This document shows, one piece after another, positions 9,114 through 17,810 of a DNA stretch of 37,068 nucleotides. How positions within the stretch are numbered: position 1 is the first letter of the stretch; each line of letters begins with the position of its first letter. The stretch is taken from assembly GCA_030656215.1 (NCBI GenBank), contig JAUSOD010000094.1:1-37068 (forward strand). The letters run 5' to 3'. The notes beneath the pieces are model-generated. The model did no database searches, was not told where the DNA came from, and saw only the letters and a program-made list of their open reading frames with translations. Both the position numbers and the translations under genes were made by a program. This DNA is from Azoarcus sp. Lineage in GTDB: Bacteria > Pseudomonadota > Gammaproteobacteria > Burkholderiales > Rhodocyclaceae.

Positions 9114-10577
9114 TCAGTGCCCGCCCGCCCACACCCATTCGAGCAGGGCATCCTGCGCGGCTGCGGTGTTGGCCGCTTCGGAGTGATTGACCATCATCAC
9201 CACGACGTGGCGTCGTCCGTCGCGATCGAGAACATAGCCGGCAATGGCGCGGACGCCGTTGAGGGTGCCGGTCTTGATGTGCGCGCGCCCGCGCGCCGGG
9301 CTGTCGAGCAGACGGCGGCGTGCCGTGCCATCCTGTCCGGCAACCGGCAGCGCGGCGATGAACTCCGGCATCCACGGCCGCTGCCATGCGCTTAGCAGCA
9401 ACTGTGCCAGGCTGTCGGCGCGAATCCGTTCGATGCGCGACAGGCCGGCGCCGTTCTCGATGACCAGCCCTCGGGTGTCGATGCCCGCTGCGGCGAGCTG
9501 TCCGACGGCAAGCTGGGCGCCGGCGGCAACCATGTCTACGCCGGGGGTGGGTTGGGTTGCCCCGAGCGTGGCGAGCAACTGGCGTGCGATCACGTTGCTT
9601 GACCACTTGTTCATGTCACGGACCACGTCGGCCAGCGGCGGCGAGTCGTCGCTAAGCAGGGTTTGGGCGCTTGTCACTGCCACGCCGGTGCGCACCGTGC
9701 CCCCGACCTGCCCACCCAGTTCCTTCCATAGGCCTTCCACCAGGGCGAGGCCGTAGTCGGCCGGCGGCAGCGGCGCGGCGCTCCAGGTCTGGGCGCCGCA
9801 ACTTGCAGGAAGACTGCCGCTTAGAACCAGGCGGCGCCCGGGCTCGATGCGGGCCTCGAGATCGCGGTACCAGATGCCGCAGGATGCTCCCGAAGTGGTC
9901 AGACGGTTATCGATGATCACGCCATCAAGTGGCTGTTCGGTGGCGACGCTGACCCCTTCGCTGGCAAGGCGCCCGGGCACGAGCGCCAGTTGCAGGGTGT
10001 TGTAGTGCAGCAGCAAGCCGTGAGGGCCGCTGTTGTAGGGGCGGGTGCCACGGCCGTCGAAGGCATTGGGGTCGTGCGGCGGAAGGGTGAGCGCCGAACC
10101 ATCGAGCACGATGTCGCCTGCCACCGTGCTCACGCCGAGGGCACGCAGCCGACGTAGCAGTTTCCACACGCGCTCGTAGGCCAGTACCGGATCGCCGCCA
10201 CCGATCAGGTAAAGGTCCCCTTCCAGCACGCCGTTGCGCAATACGGCGCCAGTAGCCATGCGGGTCTGCCAGGTATGCGTGGTACCGAGACGCTCGAGTG
10301 CGGCAAAGGCCGTGACCAGCTTCATCACCGAGGCGGGGTTCATCGGCGTGTCGGCATTCACCGACAGGGAAGGCTGGGCGGAATCCACCGGCTGTACCCG
10401 GATTGAGACCGCATCGAGCGGAACCCGGGCTTGTTCGAGTGCGAGGCCGACGCCGACAGGAAGGATGTCTTGCCCGTCGGCGCTCGCCGTGCTTGCGGCG
10501 AGGAGCGCGAGCAGGGTCGTTGTCAGCGCCAGAAACCGGCGGGTAGAGGAATCCGGCATAAGTGGGATGCGTGGCAT
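9114..10577 (-). CDS. dacB: D-alanyl-D-alanine carboxypeptidase/endopeptidase (PBP4)
   Basis: 487 aa (E. coli PBP4 477). A periplasmic class C penicillin-binding protein that trims or cleaves peptidoglycan cross-links. A signal peptide is present (hydrophobic stretch ending near ASTASA). The catalytic motifs are SVMK (S83, K86), SSN (S326-N328) and KTG (K435). The long insertion between the first two motifs is typical of PBP4. The start is uncertain: ATGs at 10577 and 10559 both precede the signal peptide and neither has a clear ribosome binding site; the frame extends upstream to 10655 without family-like sequence. It converges with the DUF4870 gene and diverges from the unknown gene at 10694. 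Confidence 0.93.
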   Translation of the reverse strand: MPRIPLMPDSSTRRFLALTTTLLALLAASTASADGQDILPVGVGLALEQARVPLDAVSIRVQPVDSAQPSLSVNADTPMNPASVMKLVTAFAALERLGTTHTWQTRMATGAVLRNGVLEGDLYLIGGGDPVLAYERVWKLLRRLRALGVSTVAGDIVLDGSALTLPPHDPNAFDGRGTRPYNSGPHGLLLHYNTLQLALVPGRLASEGVSVATEQPLDGVIIDNRLTTSGASCGIWYRDLEARIEPGRRLVLSGSLPASCGAQTWSAAPLPPADYGLALVEGLWKELGGQVGGTVRTGVAVTSAQTLLSDDSPPLADVVRDMNKWSSNVIARQLLATLGATQPTPGVDMVAAGAQLAVGQLAAAGIDTRGLVIENGAGLSRIERIRADSLAQLLLSAWQRPWMPEFIAALPVAGQDGTARRRLLDSPARGRAHIKTGTLNGVRAIAGYVLDRDGRRHVVVMMVNHSEAANTAAAQDALLEWVWAGGH

Positions 10578-10693
10578 GAGGGTTTGAACTCGGAAATGCT
10601 GCAGTGCGGCAGATTGTGCGGATAGAATCGAAGCTTGCGCGGACAGCGGCCGCAAAGCCGCATTCTAGCGACCCTACACAGACGGAATGGACA

Positions 10694-11038
10694 ATGAGTG
10701 GATTTGGGCACTATGCCCGCACAGCAGAGGAACTCGAGCGCGAGATCTTCAAGCGTGGCTTGATGATCGGACTCGATTGGCAGAATCCGGTCATCTTGCG
10801 CAGGTTGGCTTACGAGGCGCTGACCTGTACGGCTGACTGCCGCCTCGGCCTGCTCCGCCACGCGGATGCAACACAGCGCGGCAAGGGTGAATTATTTGCG
10901 TTGTCGGAAATGATGCTTGAAACCATGCGGCAGAGCGCGCTGGTCGGCGTGCATACGCACGGCGGAGTGACCTGGAAGGCCTTTGGCCGAGCCTTGTACG
11001 AAGAGTCCGAGCGTCTCGGGCAAGGCTCCGCAAAGTAA
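10694..11038 (+). CDS. Conserved hypothetical protein, unknown function
   Basis: 114 aa. I do not recognise a domain. It is soluble, has no signal peptide or membrane helix, and looks helical: TAEELEREIFKRGLMIG near the start, a Cys pair in LTCTADCRLGLL, and a C-terminal helix with ALYEESERLG. The start at 10694 is preferred because a GGA-containing ribosome binding site precedes it and the upstream part of the frame overlaps the likely dacB promoter region. Codon use is like that of its neighbours, so it appears to be a real native gene. It is monocistronic: divergent from dacB and convergent with lysA, with a strong hairpin right after its stop. Confidence 0.65.
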   Translation: MSGFGHYARTAEELEREIFKRGLMIGLDWQNPVILRRLAYEALTCTADCRLGLLRHADATQRGKGELFALSEMMLETMRQSALVGVHTHGGVTWKAFGRALYEESERLGQGSAK

Positions 11039-11069
11039 GCCGCCGCGCTGCGTCGAGCAGCGGGCGGCT
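11038..11069. terminator. Terminator-like hairpin between convergent genes
   Basis: Arms AGCCGCC (11038-11044) and GGCGGCT (11063-11069) pair perfectly. An inner stem of GCTGC (11047-11051) with GCAGC (11057-11061) closes on a 5-nt loop. It sits directly at the stop of the hypothetical gene and 18 bp from the lysA stop, so it could serve both strands. There is no clear T tract, so intrinsic termination is not certain. Confidence 0.55.
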
Positions 11070-11086
11070 CTGATTCCGCGGGTCTC

Positions 11087-12349
11087 TCAGGCGAGCGCTT
11101 GCTCCAGCGCGTAAAGCGACTCGATCGATTCACGTTCGCGCACGAGGTGAAGCGCGTTGCCCTCGACGATGACCTCGGCGGCGCGACCGCGGGTATTGTA
11201 GTTGGAGCTCATGGTCATGCCGTAGGCGCCCGCCGACAGCAGTGCCACCAGATCGCCTTCCGCAATTGCCAGGCTGCGGTCATGGGCGAGGAAGTCGCCG
11301 CTTTCGCAGATCGGGCCGACGATCTCGTAGCGTTGTGGCGCCACCGCGCGCTCGGTCACCGCGACCACTTCATGAAAAGCGTCATACAGGGCCGGGCGGG
11401 CGAGGTCGTTCATTGCTGCGTCGACGATTGCGAAGTTCTTCTCTTCGCCCGGCTTGAGGTACTCGACCCGGGTCAGCAGCAGGCCGGCATTGCCGACCAG
11501 CGAGCGCCCCGGCTCAAAGCAGAGCTCCTCGCTACGGCCCTCGAACACCTTCAGCAGCGGTGCCAGGTAGTCCGCCACCGACGGCGGGGTTTCGTCATCG
11601 TAGCGAATGCCGAGTCCGCCACCGAGATCGATGTGGTCCAGCCTGATGCCCTCGGCTGCGAGTTTGTCGACCAGGCCGAGCACCTTGGCTGCCGCTTCGG
11701 CCATCGGTGCGGGGTCGAGCAGTTGCGAGCCGATATGGCAGGCGATGCCGCTGACCCGCAGATGGGGCAGGCTGGCAGCGCGACGATAGAGCGCCAGCGC
11801 TTCGGTGAAGGCGACGCCGAACTTGTTGCTCTTGAGCCCGGTGGAAATGTAGGGGTGGGTCTTGGGATCCACGTCTGGGTTGACGCGCAATGCGATCGGG
11901 GCGCGCTTGCCGATCTGGCCTGCCACTTCGTTCAGGCGCTCGATCTCTGCCGCCGATTCGACATTGAAGCAGCGGATGCCGGCTTCCAGCGCCTGGCGCA
12001 TTTCTGCACGGGTCTTGCCCACGCCGGAGAACACCACCTTGCCGGGATCGCCACCCGCTGCGATGACGCGCGACAGTTCGCCACCCGAGACAATGTCGAA
12101 TCCGGCGCCCAGTGCGGCAAAAACCGATAGCACACCCAGGTTGGAGTTGGCCTTCACCGCATAGCAGACCAGCGCCGGACGGCCCTGCAGTGCGCCACGA
12201 TAGGCGGCAAAGGCATCGCTGAGCGCTGCACGGGAATAAACGTAAGTCGGGGTGCCGAACTGCTCGGCAACGGCGGAGAGGGCCACGCCCTCCAGCAAGA
12301 GCTCGCCCTGGTAGCGGCGCAGGGTCGGAATGGGAAAGGCAGTGCTCAT
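11087..12349 (-). CDS. lysA: Diaminopimelate decarboxylase
   Basis: 420 aa, fold type III PLP enzyme that decarboxylates meso-diaminopimelate to L-lysine. The PLP lysine is K66 in YAVKANSN. Further signature elements are HIGSQ, the glycine-rich DLGGGLGI that binds the PLP phosphate, FEPGRSLV and GPICESGD, whose cysteine and glutamate reach across the dimer interface. Its start ATG overlaps the stop of lptM (ATGA), so it is translationally coupled to that lipoprotein gene. This lptM-lysA pairing next to cyaY is common in Proteobacteria. The gene converges with the unknown gene at 10694. Confidence 0.96.
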   Translation of the reverse strand: MSTAFPIPTLRRYQGELLLEGVALSAVAEQFGTPTYVYSRAALSDAFAAYRGALQGRPALVCYAVKANSNLGVLSVFAALGAGFDIVSGGELSRVIAAGGDPGKVVFSGVGKTRAEMRQALEAGIRCFNVESAAEIERLNEVAGQIGKRAPIALRVNPDVDPKTHPYISTGLKSNKFGVAFTEALALYRRAASLPHLRVSGIACHIGSQLLDPAPMAEAAAKVLGLVDKLAAEGIRLDHIDLGGGLGIRYDDETPPSVADYLAPLLKVFEGRSEELCFEPGRSLVGNAGLLLTRVEYLKPGEEKNFAIVDAAMNDLARPALYDAFHEVVAVTERAVAPQRYEIVGPICESGDFLAHDRSLAIAEGDLVALLSAGAYGMTMSSNYNTRGRAAEVIVEGNALHLVRERESIESLYALEQALA

Positions 12350-12531
12350 TTGATCGGGTTCGGAATCGACTCGGATTTGAAATCGGGTTTGTTATGATTG
12401 TCCGTTGTCTGCCCTGCACCGGCAGGACGGGGCGCCTGGGTTTGCTCGGGGAGATAGAGCGGCCCCTTGATGCCGCAGGCGGACAGGAGCAGTGCGCTGG
12501 TCAGCGCTACCGCGGGAATCATCGCTCGCAT
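12346..12531 (-). CDS. lptM: LptM (YifL-type) small outer-membrane lipoprotein
   Basis: 61 aa. A short signal sequence ends in the lipobox LSAC (C19), followed immediately by GIKGPLYLP, the recognised LptM/YifL signature. In E. coli LptM binds the LptDE translocon and promotes correct disulfide maturation of LptD for LPS export. The remainder is a short Pro-rich, disordered-looking tail. Its stop overlaps the lysA start by 4 nt. It is divergent from cyaY with only 45 bp between the starts. An alternative start is the ATG three codons further in. Confidence 0.88.
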   Translation of the reverse strand: MRAMIPAVALTSALLLSACGIKGPLYLPEQTQAPRPAGAGQTTDNHNKPDFKSESIPNPIK

Positions 12532-12576
12532 GGCCGTTCTTCGATAAAAGACGGAATGCTAACAGAAGGAGTCGGC

Positions 12577-12903
12577 ATGGAAGAATCGGTATTCAACGCC
12601 CTGGCAGAAGCCGAACTGGTGCGCATCGAGGCGGCGCTGGAAGACTGCGGACCGGATCTCGACCTCGAGCTCAAGCAGGGAGGGGTGCTCGAAGTGGAGT
12701 TTGATAATGGCAGCAAGCTCATCATCAATCGTCACGCGGCTGCCCGCGAGATCTGGGTGGCCGCCAAATCGGGGGGATTCCATTTCCGGCCCGAAGGCGG
12801 GAAATGGATCGCGGGTCGCGATGGGGCCGAACTCTATGCCTTGCTGTCTCGTGTGGTGAGCGAACAGTCGGGTGTATCGGTCAGACTGGAAGCCGGCACC
12901 TGA
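12577..12903 (+). CDS. cyaY: Iron-sulfur cluster biogenesis protein CyaY (frataxin)
   Basis: 108 aa (E. coli 106). The bacterial frataxin modulates the IscS-IscU cluster assembly machinery and binds iron through an acidic first helix. The acidic N-terminal helix is visible (AEAELVRIEAALEDCGPD), then GGVLEVEFDNGSKLIINRH and the conserved WVAAKSGGFHF and WIAGRDG strands. The start at 12577 is set by an AGAAGGAG ribosome binding site about 6 nt upstream and by family length. It is divergent from lptM-lysA and converges with the PBP1A gene, whose stop codon begins at the very next base after the cyaY stop. Confidence 0.95.
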   Translation: MEESVFNALAEAELVRIEAALEDCGPDLDLELKQGGVLEVEFDNGSKLIINRHAAAREIWVAAKSGGFHFRPEGGKWIAGRDGAELYALLSRVVSEQSGVSVRLEAGT

Positions 12904-15309
12904 TCAGCGTCGCACCGGGGTCGGCATGCGGTCGATCACCGGTGCCGGCGCCTGCATCTGCGGAACGGGCCTTGGTGCAGGTGCTGGCGGTGCCGGCGGG
13001 ATGGCTTCCTCGGGGGCTTCCAGTGCGGGGCTCGGACTGCCGAACAGCTGTTCGAGCCAGTCCGGCTGGGGCGTCAGCGCCGGGGCCTGGTTTTCAGCAT
13101 AGTAGAAGTCCTCCCGGTTGCCATCCGCGACCGGTGCGCTGCGCAAGCCTTCCGGGCGCGCCAGCCGGGATTCCGGTGCGTCCTTCAGTGCCGTGCGCAT
13201 GTAGTTGATCCAGATCGGCAGCGCTGCAGCGCCCCCGGTTTCACCGCGGCCCATGTTCTTCGGTTGGGAGAAGCCCATCCACGCAATCGCCACCACGTCC
13301 GGGTTGTAGCCGCAGAACCAGGCGTCGAGGTAATCGTTGGTGGTGCCGGTCTTGCCTGCAAGGTCGTTGCGATTGAGCGCGCGCGCGCGGGTTGCGGTGC
13401 CACGTCGAACCACATCCTGCATCATCGAATCCATCAGCCATGCATTGCGCGGGTCGATCACGCGTGGCGCGCTGGTGCCGGCAACCGGCGGGTCGATGCG
13501 TGCAATCAGCTTGCCAGTGCCGTCGTAGATTTCCTTCACTACATACGGGTCGATGCGATAGCCGCCGTTGGCGAACACCGCGTAGCCGGTTGCCATCTCC
13601 CACGGCGTGACCGATCCGGCGCCCAGCGCCATCGTCAGGTAGGGTGGGTGGCGCGCGGAGTCGAACCCAAAACGGCCAATGTAGTCCTGCGCATAATCGG
13701 GCGTGATGTTTTGCAGCAGACGGATTGAAACCATATTCTTGGAACGTGCCAACGCGTCGCGCAGAGTCATCATCCCTTCGAACTTGCCGTCGTAGTTCTT
13801 CGGCTCCCACGCCTGCCCGCCGGTGACGCCGGCGGGGAAATAGAGCGGTGAGTCCTCTACCAGGGTGCCGGGGCTGTAGGCGCGCTCGAGGCCGGCCGAG
13901 TAGATGAAGGGCTTGAAGCTGGAGCCGGGCTGGCGTTGCGCCTGGGTGACGTGATTGAACTTGTTGCGATTGAAGTCGAAGCCGCCGACCAGTGCGCGGA
14001 CCGCCCCGGTGTGAGAATCGATGGAAACGAAGGCTGCCTGTACTTCGGGCAGCTGAACGATCTCCCAACCCTTCTCCCCGGTATCGCGGATGCGCACGAT
14101 TGCGCCGCGCCGGACCCGCCGGGTCTGCGGAGCCTTGTCGGCGAGCATCGGCTTTGCAAGGCGTAGTCCTTCACCCGAGACGGTAAGGGTCTGCCCGCGA
14201 CGAAACACCTTGACCTCGGTGGGAGAAACGCTCAGCACGATGGCCGCCAGCAGGTCGTCGTGATCGCTGACCTCGCTCAGAGCCTCCTCCAGTATCTCCT
14301 CATCCACCCCGCCCGGGGGCAGCTCGATGAAGCTCTCCGGGCCGCGGTAACCGTGGCGCCGATCGTAGTCCATGACGCCCTTGCGCAGGGCTGCGTAGGC
14401 GGCCTCCTGGTCGGCGCGGGTAATCGTGGTGACGATCCTGATGCCGAGCTGGTATGCCTCTTCGCCGAACTGCTCGACTGCGATCTGGCGCGCCATTTCC
14501 GCAACGTAGTCGCCATGCAGCGTGGGCTCGTTGCCATTACGTGCGGCGCTTGCAGTCCGGGTGCGCATGGGCTCCGCAACTGCTTGACGATAGGCGCCAT
14601 CGTCAATGAACCCGGCCTCGACCATGCGCCGCAGCACATACTGCTGGCGCAGTGTTGCGCGTGCCGGATTGACGATGGGGTTGTAGGCCGAAGGGGCCTT
14701 CGGAAGTCCCGCCAGCATTGCTGCTTCCGCAAGCGTGATCTCCGTCAGTGGCTTGCCGAAATATGCCCGCGATGCTGCGGAGAAACCATATGCACGCTGG
14801 CCGAGGAAGATCTGGTTGATGTACAGCTCCAGAATTTGATCCTTGCCGAGGTTGCGTTCGATCTTCAGAGCGAGCAGGATTTCATACAGTTTTCGGTTGT
14901 AAGTTTTTTCGCGCGACAGGAAAAAGTTGCGCGCAACCTGCATCGTGATGGTTGACGCGCCCTGGCCGCGCCCGCCTGAGGTAAGGTTTGCCAGTGCTGC
15001 GCGGGCGATGCCGATCATGTCGATGCCGGGATGTTCGTAGAAACGTTCGTCTTCGGCGGCCAGGATTGCCTGCTTCAGCACGAGGGGAACGTTGTCGATC
15101 TTGACCACCGAGCGCCGCTCTTCGCCGAACTCGCTGATAAGGTGCCCGTCGGCCGTATAGACGCGCAGCGGAATTCGCGGGCGGTAATCGGTCAGTACGT
15201 CGAGCGACGGAAGGTTGGGCCAGGCCAGGATGGAGATCGCCGCCAGTGTGGCGAGACCGAGTGTCGCTAGCGCGGTGAGCGCAGCGACCGGGTAGAGGAC
15301 CCAGCGCAT
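12904..15309 (-). CDS. mrcA: Penicillin-binding protein 1A (class A, bifunctional)
   Basis: 801 aa. An inner-membrane peptidoglycan synthase with a single N-terminal anchor (about residues 5-27). The glycosyltransferase domain (GT51) shows the catalytic glutamate in EDERFYEHPG (E86) and GGRGQGASTITMQVARN. The transpeptidase domain has SSFK (S463, K466), SKN (523-525) and KTG (K653). An OB-like insertion lies between them and a Pro-rich tail (about 740-800) ends the protein. The ATG at 15309 is preferred over that at 15342 because the upstream ATG lies within a TATAAT -10-like element. It is divergent from pilM, as in other Betaproteobacteria and Neisseria, where the symbol ponA is also used. 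Confidence 0.95.
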   Translation of the reverse strand: MRWVLYPVAALTALATLGLATLAAISILAWPNLPSLDVLTDYRPRIPLRVYTADGHLISEFGEERRSVVKIDNVPLVLKQAILAAEDERFYEHPGIDMIGIARAALANLTSGGRGQGASTITMQVARNFFLSREKTYNRKLYEILLALKIERNLGKDQILELYINQIFLGQRAYGFSAASRAYFGKPLTEITLAEAAMLAGLPKAPSAYNPIVNPARATLRQQYVLRRMVEAGFIDDGAYRQAVAEPMRTRTASAARNGNEPTLHGDYVAEMARQIAVEQFGEEAYQLGIRIVTTITRADQEAAYAALRKGVMDYDRRHGYRGPESFIELPPGGVDEEILEEALSEVSDHDDLLAAIVLSVSPTEVKVFRRGQTLTVSGEGLRLAKPMLADKAPQTRRVRRGAIVRIRDTGEKGWEIVQLPEVQAAFVSIDSHTGAVRALVGGFDFNRNKFNHVTQAQRQPGSSFKPFIYSAGLERAYSPGTLVEDSPLYFPAGVTGGQAWEPKNYDGKFEGMMTLRDALARSKNMVSIRLLQNITPDYAQDYIGRFGFDSARHPPYLTMALGAGSVTPWEMATGYAVFANGGYRIDPYVVKEIYDGTGKLIARIDPPVAGTSAPRVIDPRNAWLMDSMMQDVVRRGTATRARALNRNDLAGKTGTTNDYLDAWFCGYNPDVVAIAWMGFSQPKNMGRGETGGAAALPIWINYMRTALKDAPESRLARPEGLRSAPVADGNREDFYYAENQAPALTPQPDWLEQLFGSPSPALEAPEEAIPPAPPAPAPRPVPQMQAPAPVIDRMPTPVRR

Positions 15310-15340
15310 CGTTTGTCCGGAAAAATGGGAGCAGTCGCGC

Positions 15341-15346
15341 ATTATA
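15341..15346 (-). promoter_or_regulatory. Candidate -10 element (TATAAT) of the PBP1A gene
   Basis: On the minus strand this reads TATAAT, a perfect sigma70 -10 box, 31 nt upstream of the preferred PBP1A start. No good -35 hexamer is seen 16-18 nt further upstream, so the call rests on the -10 box and its placement alone. Confidence 0.4.
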
Positions 15347-15405
15347 TAAGGCGGAAACTGATGCGGCCGCCGTAAACCGCGACTGATTCATTTTGATGCA
15401 TTTGC

Positions 15406-15434
15406 TTTACAGCCGGTGCGCTTGTTGCTAGGAT
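15406..15434 (+). promoter_or_regulatory. Sigma70-type promoter of the pilMNOPQ operon
   Basis: TTTACA (15406-15411) and TAGGAT (15429-15434) are separated by exactly 17 nt. The predicted transcription start is near 15441, giving a leader of about 50 nt before the pilM GTG. It is the only good promoter seen in the pilM-PBP1A intergenic region for the plus strand. Confidence 0.6.
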
Positions 15435-15490
15435 TTGAGAGCCTTATTCAGCAACGGCGCGTAACATGAAGAAATTTAAGGGTTTTCTTT

Positions 15491-16567
15491 GTGATTGACT
15501 TCTCAATGTTCGGTTCGAAGGCGCGCCAGCTAGCAGGGCTGGATATCTCTTCATCATCGGTGAAGATGGTGGAGCTTGCGGAAAGCGAGAAGGGAGGCGT
15601 CCGGGTTGAGCGGTACGCAATCGAAGCCCTTCCGCGCGACGCGGTGGTCGATGGCAATATCGCCAACCTTGATGCGGTCACGGAAGGCGTCAGACGTCTG
15701 GTCAGACGGTTCGGCCCCGGCGTGAAGAATGTGGCGATGGCGCTGCCCGCCTCTGCCGTCATTACCAAGAAAATCATGCTTCCGGACGGGCTGCGCGAGC
15801 AGGAAATGGAGCTCCAGGTCGAGTCCGAGGCCAATCAGTACATTCCGTTTGCGCTCGATGAGGTCAATCTCGATTTCCAGGTCGTCGGGCCGGCGCCGGG
15901 CAGTCCGGGCGATGTCGAAGTGCTGATCGCGGCCTCGCGCAAGGAGAAAGTCGAAGACCGCGTTGCGGTGGCCGAGGCCTGCGGCCTCAGGGCGGTAGTG
16001 CTTGACGTGGAGTCGCTGGCGGTCGAGTCGGCGTTTGAACTTGTCAGCCGCCAACTGCCCGGTAATGGCGCCGGCAAGGTGGTGGCACTGATCGATATCG
16101 GTGCGTCGGCAATGAACGTGTCGGTGTTGCGCAATGGAAGCCAGGTCTATTCCCGCGAGCAGGCTTTCGGGGGGCATCAGCTGACGCAGGATATCGCGCG
16201 CCAGTACGGAATGAGCGTGGAGGAGGCAGAGGCGGCCAAACGCTCTGGCAGCCTGCCTGACGATTATGCTCGAGAGTTGCTGCGCCCGTTCATGGACAGT
16301 CTTGCGCTCGAAGTCTCACGCGCCTTGCAGTTCTTTTTCACCTCGACCCAGTACAACCAGGTCGACCACCTTGTGCTTGCAGGCGGTTGTGCCGTCATGC
16401 CCGGCCTCGCGGATGTCGTGGGTGGTCGCACCCAGGTCGATACGGTGGTAGCCAATCCCTTCGTCGGCATGACTTTGTCGTCGAAGGTTCGCCCCAAGAA
16501 CCTGCTGGCTGATGCGCCCTCATTGATGGTCGCGTGTGGCCTGGCCCTGCGGAGATTCGACGCATGA
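15491..16567 (+). CDS. pilM: Type IV pilus assembly protein PilM
   Basis: 358 aa actin-like ATPase-fold protein of the type IV pilus alignment complex. It sits in the cytoplasm and holds the N-terminal tail of PilN. Visible: GLDISSSSVKMVEL (phosphate-1 loop), VALIDIGASAMNVSVL (phosphate-2 loop), EANQYIPFALDEVNLDFQV, and the C-terminal VLAGGCAVMPGL (adenosine motif) and NPFVGM. The start is GTG at 15491 with AAGGG about 8 nt upstream. It is the first gene of pilMNOPQ; its stop overlaps the pilN start by 4 nt. Confidence 0.95.
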   Translation: MIDFSMFGSKARQLAGLDISSSSVKMVELAESEKGGVRVERYAIEALPRDAVVDGNIANLDAVTEGVRRLVRRFGPGVKNVAMALPASAVITKKIMLPDGLREQEMELQVESEANQYIPFALDEVNLDFQVVGPAPGSPGDVEVLIAASRKEKVEDRVAVAEACGLRAVVLDVESLAVESAFELVSRQLPGNGAGKVVALIDIGASAMNVSVLRNGSQVYSREQAFGGHQLTQDIARQYGMSVEEAEAAKRSGSLPDDYARELLRPFMDSLALEVSRALQFFFTSTQYNQVDHLVLAGGCAVMPGLADVVGGRTQVDTVVANPFVGMTLSSKVRPKNLLADAPSLMVACGLALRRFDA

Positions 16568-17145
16568 TCCGGATCAACCTGCTTCCCCATCGGGCGGAAA
16601 AGCGCAAGGAGCGGCGGCAGCAGTTCTACGTTCTCTCTGGCGCGATGATCGTGCTTGGCATGGCGATTGCATTGCTTGTACACACCATTTACGCCGGATA
16701 CATCGAGGGGCAGGAGAGCAAGAACGCCTACCTCAAGGCGGAGATCACCAAGCTGGATGCGGAGATCGCCGAGATCCGTTTGCTGCGACAGCAGATCGAT
16801 GCGCTCCTGGCGCGAAAGCAGGTCATTGAGTCTTTGCAGGGTAGTCGAGCCGAAACGGTGCACCTGTTCAACGAACTGGCCAGCAGGATGCCCGATGGGG
16901 TTTACCTCAAGTCGGTCAGGCAAACGGCGCAGCAGGTCACGCTGGTGGGTTACGCCCAGTCCAATGCGCGCGTGTCGACACTGATGCGCAGTCTTGACGA
17001 GTCTCCGTTCCTCCAGAATCCGGGTCTTGTCGAGGCCAAGGCGGCAACAGTGAATAGCCGAAGGGTGAGCGAGTTTACGCTCAGAATTGGTATCGAACGT
17101 CCCACGGCTGACGCCGTTCAGGCGGGGCAGGGAGGCGGACGATGA
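16564..17145 (+). CDS. pilN: Type IV pilus assembly protein PilN
   Basis: 193 aa bitopic inner-membrane protein. The N-terminal MIRINLLPHR carries the INLLPxR motif that docks into the groove of PilM. One transmembrane helix (about residues 22-44), a coiled coil (about 52-95) and a periplasmic ferredoxin-like domain that pairs with PilO follow. The start at 16564 is fixed by that motif and by the ATGA overlap with pilM. Its own stop overlaps the pilO start by 4 nt. Confidence 0.95.
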   Translation: MIRINLLPHRAEKRKERRQQFYVLSGAMIVLGMAIALLVHTIYAGYIEGQESKNAYLKAEITKLDAEIAEIRLLRQQIDALLARKQVIESLQGSRAETVHLFNELASRMPDGVYLKSVRQTAQQVTLVGYAQSNARVSTLMRSLDESPFLQNPGLVEAKAATVNSRRVSEFTLRIGIERPTADAVQAGQGGGR

Positions 17146-17810
17146 AGAGCAAGGACGTTCTCGCCGAGGTGCGCGGTTTCGATTTTCAGCGTTTTCAGCA
17201 GGATTTCAGAGGGCTGGATCCAAACGATCCCGGTGTATGGCCGCTTGCCCCACGTGTTGCTGTGTTCATTTTTCTTCTGGTGGCGACGGTGGCAGCCGCA
17301 TGGTGGTTCGACTGGAGTGAGCAGGCGCTCGTGCTTGAGCAGCGTCAGGCAGAAGAGCAGCAGTTGCGCCAGGACTGGATCTCCAAAAAGCGTCTCGCCG
17401 TCAATCTCGAGGAGCACAAGCGCCAGCTGGCGGAGATCGATCGTCAGTTCGGGGCCCTGCTCAAGCAGTTGCCCAACCGGGCGGAGATGGACTCCTTGCT
17501 GTCCGACATCAACCAGGCGGGGCTTGGGCGTGGTCTCCAGTTCGAGTTGTTCAAGCCGGGCAATGATCAGATCAAGGATTTTTACGCAGAGATGCCGATC
17601 GACGTCCGGATTACCGGCAGTTATCACGATCTGGGCGAATTCGCCGCAGACGTGGCACGTATGCCGCGGATCGTGACCTTGAATAACATTGCGCTGGATG
17701 CGGCTGCAGATGGCCGGCTCAAGCTCGACGCCAAGGCAGTCACTTACCGCTATCTTGATGAAGACGAGCTGTCGCAACAGCGCAAGGCTGCGCAGGGGGC
17801 CAAGCGATGA
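17142..17810 (+). CDS. pilO: Type IV pilus assembly protein PilO
   Basis: 222 aa. A cytoplasmic N-terminus of about 30 residues with the characteristic LNDPGVWPLAPR-like stretch (here LDPNDPGVWPLAPR), one transmembrane helix (about 36-53), a coiled coil (about 60-105) and a periplasmic ferredoxin-like domain containing MPIDVRITGSYHDLGEF. In studied systems PilO forms heterodimers with PilN and binds the lipoprotein PilP, linking the inner-membrane motor to the secretin. It overlaps both pilN and pilP by 4 nt. Confidence 0.95.
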   Translation: MKSKDVLAEVRGFDFQRFQQDFRGLDPNDPGVWPLAPRVAVFIFLLVATVAAAWWFDWSEQALVLEQRQAEEQQLRQDWISKKRLAVNLEEHKRQLAEIDRQFGALLKQLPNRAEMDSLLSDINQAGLGRGLQFELFKPGNDQIKDFYAEMPIDVRITGSYHDLGEFAADVARMPRIVTLNNIALDAAADGRLKLDAKAVTYRYLDEDELSQQRKAAQGAKR

